A stretch of 64,000 nt of DNA from VGWF01 sp964423465 (lineage in GTDB: Bacteria > Verrucomicrobiota > Kiritimatiellia > PWTM01), in NCBI GenBank assembly GCA_964423465.1, contig CAYRFK010000001.1, positions 1 to 64,000 on the forward strand, written 5' to 3'. Each line of letters opens with the position of its first letter. Within the stretch, counting starts at the first letter, position 1. Below, in pieces: positions 59,899 to 64,000 of this stretch. Under the pieces are notes generated by a model that did no database searches, was not told the DNA's origin, and saw only the letters and a program-made list of their open reading frames with translations. Both the position numbers and the translations under genes were made by a program.

Positions 59899-60861
59899 GT
59901 GCCCCCTTTCATGCTGTCGTTTGAGAAGCCGGTGGCCGAGCTTGAGGAGAAGATGCGCGAACTGCGCACGTTCAGTGAGAGCCACGACATCGATGTCTCC
60001 TCGGAGATCCACAAGATCGAGGAGAAGATCCGCGCGACGCGCCGGAAGATCTACGATGAACTGACCCCCTGGCAGCAGGTCCAGATCGCCCGCCATCCGC
60101 AGCGGCCGTACACGCGCGACTACATCGCCACGGCCATGAAGGACTTCGTCGAGCTTCACGGCGACCGCATTCATGCCGACGACCAGGCGATCGTCGGCGG
60201 CTTCGCGACGATCGGCCCGCACCGGATCATGGTGATCGGCACGCAGAAGGGCCGCGATACGAAGAGCAACCTGCAGTGCAACTTCGGCTGCGCGTATCCG
60301 GAGGGGTACCGCAAGGCGCTCCGCCTGATGAAGCTCGCCGCCAGGTTCGGCGTGCCCGTCGTGACCCTGATCGACACCCCCGGCGCGTACCCCGGCATCC
60401 AGTCCGAGGAACGCCACATCGCCGAGGCGATCGCGGTCAACCTTCGCGAGATGTTCACCTTCCCCGTCCCGATGGTCGTGTGCGTCATCGGTGAGGGCGG
60501 CAGCGGCGGTGCACTGGGGATCGGCGTGGGCGACCGCGTGCTGATCTTCCAGCACTCGTACTACTCCGTGATCTCGCCCGAGGGCTGCGCGGCGATCCTG
60601 TGGAAGGACCGCGCCTTCGCCGACCGCGCCGCGGCGGCCTTGAAGCTCACGGCAAAGGATCTTCTCAAGATGGGCCTCGTTGACGAGATCATCCCCGAGC
60701 CCGACGGCGGCGCCCACGCCGATCCCGCGGCGGCCGCCACCGCCCTGTCGGAGGCCGTGGTGCGAACGATCGACGGCCTGAAGAAGATTCCGGCCCCCGA
60801 GCTCCTGGACGCCCGCTACGCCAAGTTCCGCGCCATGGGCGTCTTCACCGAAGGCGCCTGA
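59899..60861 (+). CDS. accA: Acetyl-CoA carboxylase carboxyltransferase subunit alpha
   Basis: 320 residues, standard AccA length. Recognised by FEKPVAELEEKMREL, RHPQRPYTRDYI, FVELHGDR, GTQKGRDTKSNLQCNFG, IDTPGAYPGIQSEERHIAEAIA and GEGGSGGALGIGVGDRVLI. With AccD it transfers the carboxyl group from biotin to acetyl-CoA in fatty acid synthesis. The GTG at 59899 is chosen because AGGAGG stands exactly in place upstream; an internal ATG five codons later lacks such a site. It follows the L,D-transpeptidase gene by 17 bases. Confidence 0.95.
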   Translation: MPPFMLSFEKPVAELEEKMRELRTFSESHDIDVSSEIHKIEEKIRATRRKIYDELTPWQQVQIARHPQRPYTRDYIATAMKDFVELHGDRIHADDQAIVGGFATIGPHRIMVIGTQKGRDTKSNLQCNFGCAYPEGYRKALRLMKLAARFGVPVVTLIDTPGAYPGIQSEERHIAEAIAVNLREMFTFPVPMVVCVIGEGGSGGALGIGVGDRVLIFQHSYYSVISPEGCAAILWKDRAFADRAAAALKLTAKDLLKMGLVDEIIPEPDGGAHADPAAAATALSEAVVRTIDGLKKIPAPELLDARYAKFRAMGVFTEGA

Positions 60862-60923
60862 CCGCCGCCCCGCCGGGTGGGACCGGCTCATCGTGGAATC
60901 CGCGGTGTCGCGGTTCAGCCCGA

Positions 60924-62273
60924 TTACGCAAGCCACCCGCACCAACCGGACACGAGGAAGGCGTAGAACGCGCCCAGCACCAGGACCGGTACCGCCAATC
61001 GTCGACCGGCCGACGCATCGGCGCGCCGGGCTTCGCGGAGCGCCAGTCCTGCCGCAACCGCGATCAAGACCAGCGAGACCGCCGAGAGCGCCTGCGGCGA
61101 CATCCACGCCGCGGGCTGCGGCAGTGTCTGCGCATGCATCGCCAGCGCCGTCTGCACGCCGCCCGGCTCGGCCCACGCGTACGGAAGGAACCCGGCCCAC
61201 GCCTGGAACTTCTCCAGTCCCTTCGCCATGTGGCCGGCGGCAACAACCACCGCCATCGGGAGCGCGAGCCGTCGCCACGCATCCGCCAGGCTGCGCCCGG
61301 CTCCGGTCGCCCGGGCGACGCCGCCCAGTGCAAGCCACATCAGCAACGGCACGACGACGATCGTCCAGGCTCCGCGGATCCAGCCCGCGGCCGCACCGGC
61401 ACCCACGGCATCGGCGACGCGCTGCGGAACCCACTGGAAGACCGCATCCGCCGCCTTCCACACGCCGCACAGCTCGTAGGTGACGAACCCGGAGACCATC
61501 ATGACGAAGAGGGTCAACGGCCACGACGCCGCGGGCTCGACCGCATCGCCCGCGGCGAACGGTGCTCGCAACCGCCACTGCATGGCACCCGTGGCATCGA
61601 CCTTGATACAATCGCCGCACATCAGGCAGTGGCAGTTGGTGTCGAGACGCGAAGGATTCAGCGTCGACCGACACGCATCCGGGCCCGGGGCCCGTTCACC
61701 CGCTCCGGGCGCCGGTCGCACCGCCAGCATCCCCCCGCGCCCGTAGGCGTTCAGTAGCAGCGCCACCGGGCAGAAACCGCGGCAGAAGGCGCGATCGCGG
61801 ACGAGCAGTCCAACCGCGAAGGCGACACCGAGCGACAACCAAAGGAAGATCGATGTGAAGTGCGGGACGCGATGGATCTGCACGCCCGGCACGAGCATCT
61901 GGAGAAGCGCGAAGAGCAGGATCACAAGACTGCCCTTCGCCAGCCAGCCCGGCAGCCGCCGCCGCCGAATCCCCAGCGCGCCGCCGAGGGTCTCGGCCTG
62001 GCTGGAGACCCACTCCAGCGGACACACCACGCACCACGCGCGTCCGAACAACACCGTCACCCATACGATCGCCGGCCACCAGAGGCCCCAGATCGCCAGG
62101 TTCACCAGGTTCGTCTTGGCGTACAGTTTCGGCGGCACCCCCTCCGGCGTCAGCTTCCCCCACCCCAACACCGCCAGCGCCAGGAAGACCGCCAGCACTG
62201 GCACCTGGAGCACCGCCGGGAACCCTCGCCAGCGGACAAACGCTTTCCATGGCCCCCATTTCAGAAGATTCAT
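60924..62273 (-). CDS. NapH/NosR-like membrane polyferredoxin
   Basis: 449 residues with several membrane segments. Cysteine motifs are CVVCPLEWVSS (the CxxCP of NosR/NapH/CcoG proteins), CRGFCPVALLLN and CHCLMCGDCIKVD (4Fe-4S ferredoxin type). It probably carries electrons from the quinone pool across or along the inner membrane to a reductase. The ATG at 62273 overlaps the stop of the DsrE-like gene (ATGA), and that gene overlaps the ArsR gene, giving a coupled three-gene operon. The terminal electron acceptor is unknown; sulfur is suggested by the DsrE neighbour. Confidence 0.85.
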   Translation of the reverse strand: MNLLKWGPWKAFVRWRGFPAVLQVPVLAVFLALAVLGWGKLTPEGVPPKLYAKTNLVNLAIWGLWWPAIVWVTVLFGRAWCVVCPLEWVSSQAETLGGALGIRRRRLPGWLAKGSLVILLFALLQMLVPGVQIHRVPHFTSIFLWLSLGVAFAVGLLVRDRAFCRGFCPVALLLNAYGRGGMLAVRPAPGAGERAPGPDACRSTLNPSRLDTNCHCLMCGDCIKVDATGAMQWRLRAPFAAGDAVEPAASWPLTLFVMMVSGFVTYELCGVWKAADAVFQWVPQRVADAVGAGAAAGWIRGAWTIVVVPLLMWLALGGVARATGAGRSLADAWRRLALPMAVVVAAGHMAKGLEKFQAWAGFLPYAWAEPGGVQTALAMHAQTLPQPAAWMSPQALSAVSLVLIAVAAGLALREARRADASAGRRLAVPVLVLGAFYAFLVSGWCGWLA

Positions 62274-62464
62274 CCCGCCTCCAGCAGGGACTGCGCCTGC
62301 ACCTTCACGGGGAAGTTCGGCACATCGATGCGGTCCAGTTCGACGCCCTTGCCAAGCAGGAACACGCCGACCTCGTCCTTCTGTCCGAGCGCGTAGCACC
62401 CCAGGCGCAGCGCGTTGAACGACGTCTCGGGCTCGTCAGTCGAAGTGATGATGGCCAGTTTCAT
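62270..62464 (-). CDS. Short DsrE-family protein
   Basis: 64 residues: MKLAIITSTDEPETSFNALR, then LGCYALGQKDEVGVFLLGKGVELD, which matches the first two-thirds of the DsrE/DsrF sulfur-relay fold. Family members are usually about 110-120 residues and end with a strand-helix containing CGTC-like cysteines. Here the gene stops as the polyferredoxin gene begins (ATGA overlap), so the conserved cysteine end is missing. It may be a functional short form or a truncation. DsrE-like proteins carry persulfide sulfur. Confidence 0.75.
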   Translation of the reverse strand: MKLAIITSTDEPETSFNALRLGCYALGQKDEVGVFLLGKGVELDRIDVPNFPVKVQAQSLLEAG

Positions 62465-62919
62465 GACGTTCGTCCCTTCTTGATGACCGCTCGTTGTCCG
62501 CCCACCGCAACCTTGAATCCGCGGGCCCGCCAGTCCTGGACGCCCTCGTCCATCCCTCGTCTCCGTCCGAGGTACGTACGCGTGATCCGCTCGATCTCCA
62601 CCAGCCGGCCCTCGGACAGCGCCCGCATGCCGCGGAAGAAGCGGCAGACCGCCGGATCGGCGATCCGGTACGTCACGTAGAGGCCGGATTTCCGACCCTC
62701 GACCAAGCTCGCGCCGCTCAGAACATGGAGATGCCGGGAGGTGTTGGCGACGGAGAGTCCCGCCTCGTTCGCCAGAGCCTCTACCGTCCGCGGCCCCTGG
62801 CAGAGCAGGTCCAGCAGTTCCAGCCGCCCCGGGTTCGAGACCGCTTTGCCGATCCGCGCAAACTGTCCGTAGATCGCACTCTTGAACCTGCGATGCACAT
62901 CCATGGCCGCCATCCCCAT
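62461..62919 (-). CDS. ArsR-family transcriptional regulator
   Basis: 152 residues with a winged helix-turn-helix at about 12-95 (AVSNPGRLELLDLLCQGPRTVEALANEAGLSVANTSRHLHVLSGASLVEGRKSG in pieces). One cysteine lies in DLLCQG and one in AVCRFF; this pair could act as a thiol or persulfide switch, as in SqrR/BigR-type members. Its stop overlaps the DsrE ATG as ATGA. GAGA lies nine bases before the ATG at 62919, and a palindrome lies directly upstream. It most likely represses its own sulfur/redox operon. Confidence 0.88.
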   Translation of the reverse strand: MGMAAMDVHRRFKSAIYGQFARIGKAVSNPGRLELLDLLCQGPRTVEALANEAGLSVANTSRHLHVLSGASLVEGRKSGLYVTYRIADPAVCRFFRGMRALSEGRLVEIERITRTYLGRRRGMDEGVQDWRARGFKVAVGGQRAVIKKGRTS

Positions 62920-62920
62920 T

Positions 62921-62940
62921 ATTCAATCTCTTTGTTGAAT
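62921..62940. promoter_or_regulatory. Candidate operator of the ArsR-family regulator
   Basis: ATTCAAT and GTTGAAT face each other across a six-base spacer (CTCTTT), matching as an inverted repeat at six of seven positions. It ends one base before the ATG-proximal codons of the regulator, so binding would block transcription or translation initiation. AT-rich ATTC...GAAT palindromes are typical of SqrR/BigR-type ArsR proteins, although the spacer here is not their published one. Confidence 0.6.
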
Positions 62941-63015
62941 ACTTGCACGCCCGCGGACACCGCGCAAGCCGGTGGAATCGAGCCGGCCGGGCCCCGAATC
63001 GATCCCCATTGCAAT

Positions 63016-63053
63016 GTTACATAAAATGTAACGATCGTTACATTCTATGTAAC
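63016..63053. promoter_or_regulatory. 38-base double palindrome, probable operator
   Basis: Two copies of GTTACAT-N3-ATGTAAC stand in tandem, separated by GATC. The whole 38 bases form one palindrome with a single mismatch (AAA versus TCT in the two centres). It lies 51 bases before the ATG of the agarase-like gene and 97 bases from the ArsR start. The four half-sites suggest a tetrameric or doubly bound repressor. The regulator is not identified. Confidence 0.7.
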
Positions 63054-63104
63054 GTTGTCGCGGAGGGGCGGCGACTGAAAACCGACTCTGGTACACTCGC
63101 GTCC

Positions 63105-64000
63105 ATGAAGAGCGTTGTGGCGTGCATGGGGCTTGCCGCGGGAATCGCGGCGGGGGCGGAGATGCGGAGCCTTCCGGCGGCCGCCGACGGGTGGTTCGGC
63201 GATCCGCTGGTCTGGCGGTTCCGTCCCGAGGGCATCGGATGCACGGCCACGAACGGACACGGCTTCGCGATCCACGAGGCGGCGCCGCTCTCGTCGAACG
63301 TCGAGGTCGAGGCGGTCTTCACCCCCGTCGCAGCGGAGGGTGGCGGATGGAACGTCGCCTCCGTGGCAATCGTCGAGAGCGCGGGCAACTTCTGGCACGT
63401 CGCGCTGGTGCAGTCGCCGCCGGAGGACGGCAGCCGTCCGCGGGTCGAACTGTGCGAGATGCGCGAGGGGAAATGGCTGGCGCAGGGCGGCCTGAAGATC
63501 GAGATCGACGAGGGATCGCCCCGTCCCTGGGCTTTCGGCACGCCGTACCGGATGAAGCTCGGCCTCGACGCGACCGGCATCACGGGCACGATCGCGGCAC
63601 CGGACGGGACGGTGCTGCTGCGACGGCGGCACGCCTTCTCCGGACCGGCCGTGACTCGCGGACGACCCGCGCTGCGGACGGGCGGCATCGGCGGAAGCTT
63701 CACCGCAGTCCGTGCGGCATGGGGACCCGCGGTCGCGGACCCGGCCAACGCCCCGCCGTCCTTCCCGCCGTATCTTTCCGACCGGTTCGTTCCGCAGGTC
63801 ACGGACACGGCCACCGGCTACTTCCGCGTCGTGCAGAAGCCCGACGGACGCTGGTGGCCGATCGACCCGCTCGGTCGCGGCCTCGTGCTGCTCGGCGTCG
63901 ACCACGTGACGTTCCACGGGCACTGGTGCGAGAAACTCGGCTACGCCCCCCACGGTCGGAAAAACGCGGTGAAGTACTCCGATCGCGAGGTGTGGCGCGA
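63105..64000 (+). CDS. Secreted agarase-like glycoside hydrolase, 5' part
   Basis: 298 codons are visible and the frame is open at the window end. Signal peptide (MKSVVACMGLAAGIAAGAEM). A concanavalin-like region (about 25-215) includes SNVEVEAVFTPVAAEG and FWHVALVQSPP. Then comes the start of a TIM-barrel hydrolase: GYFRVVQKPDGRWWPIDPLG, GLVLLGVDHVTFHG, WCEKLGYAP. The motif RWWxIDPxG next to GVDHV is typical of GH50/GH86-like beta-agarases and porphyranases from marine PVC bacteria. Substrate is inferred only. Expression is probably controlled through the 38-base palindrome upstream. Confidence 0.75.
   Translation, partial: MKSVVACMGLAAGIAAGAEMRSLPAAADGWFGDPLVWRFRPEGIGCTATNGHGFAIHEAAPLSSNVEVEAVFTPVAAEGGGWNVASVAIVESAGNFWHVALVQSPPEDGSRPRVELCEMREGKWLAQGGLKIEIDEGSPRPWAFGTPYRMKLGLDATGITGTIAAPDGTVLLRRRHAFSGPAVTRGRPALRTGGIGGSFTAVRAAWGPAVADPANAPPSFPPYLSDRFVPQVTDTATGYFRVVQKPDGRWWPIDPLGRGLVLLGVDHVTFHGHWCEKLGYAPHGRKNAVKYSDREVWR

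Overview
The window is GC-rich (about two-thirds G+C by eye), densely coded bacterial DNA. The organism is Gram-negative: it carries lpxI and lpxB for lipid A, tatA, several lipobox lipoproteins and an L,D-transpeptidase. Two secreted DUF1080 proteins, a cytochrome c/sulfatase-modifying-factor fusion, an alpha-L-fucosidase next to L-fucose isomerase and a very large secreted glycan-acting protein point to the PVC superphylum, most likely Kiritimatiellota or a close Verrucomicrobiota/Lentisphaerota relative. The taxon is inferred from gene content only.

Layout. 1-4.5 kb: beta-CASP metallo-hydrolase, a MagIII-like DNA glycosylase, a lipoprotein, tatA, and a BON/TPR pair. 4.6-9.5 kb: a tightly coupled four-gene operon (PQQ-type beta-propeller, Hdr-like ferredoxin, radical SAM enzyme, DUF116 fused to a polyprenyl synthetase); this is the best candidate for an undescribed metabolic system. 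9.5-16.3 kb: yejFEBA-type peptide ABC transporter followed by a deoxyinosine glycosylase. 16.5-19.5 kb: M16 metallopeptidase. 19.7-25.1 kb: a membrane Ser/Thr kinase, then lpxI, a Gfo/Idh/MocA oxidoreductase and lpxB. 25.2-28.1 kb: pgl, DUF2062, a small basic protein, infA, RluA-type pseudouridine synthase. 28.3-34.7 kb: DUF1080 protein, fucose isomerase and fucosidase, their probable AraC regulator, and a methyltransferase. 34.8-42.8 kb: a lipoprotein, rlmB, a three-gene operon of secreted coiled-coil/TPR proteins, hisC. 43-53.7 kb: DUF1080 protein, dihaem cytochrome-SUMF1 fusion, CPBP protease, SGNH hydrolase, tRNA-Met(CAU), DCC protein, and a 1133-residue secreted protein. 53.8-58.7 kb: a lower-GC island with an alpha/beta-hydrolase-subtilase fusion and the joined remnants of hsdR and an HNH nuclease. 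58.9-64 kb: L,D-transpeptidase, accA, an ArsR-DsrE-polyferredoxin operon, and the start of a secreted agarase-like glycosidase.

The other striking property is the load of short dispersed repeats of at least ten families: GCAAAG arrays, TTGGATG arrays, CGGAAAA arrays, CTCATCA arrays, GGTTCA arrays, CCGAACCT arrays and several palindromes. Many sit directly at stop codons. Others are read through in frame and supply a signal peptide, an inter-domain linker or a C-terminal tail. Two palindromic families show compensatory base changes between copies, and one has two hairpins with complementary loops. All percentages, homologies and functions here are from reading the sequence; no database was searched.
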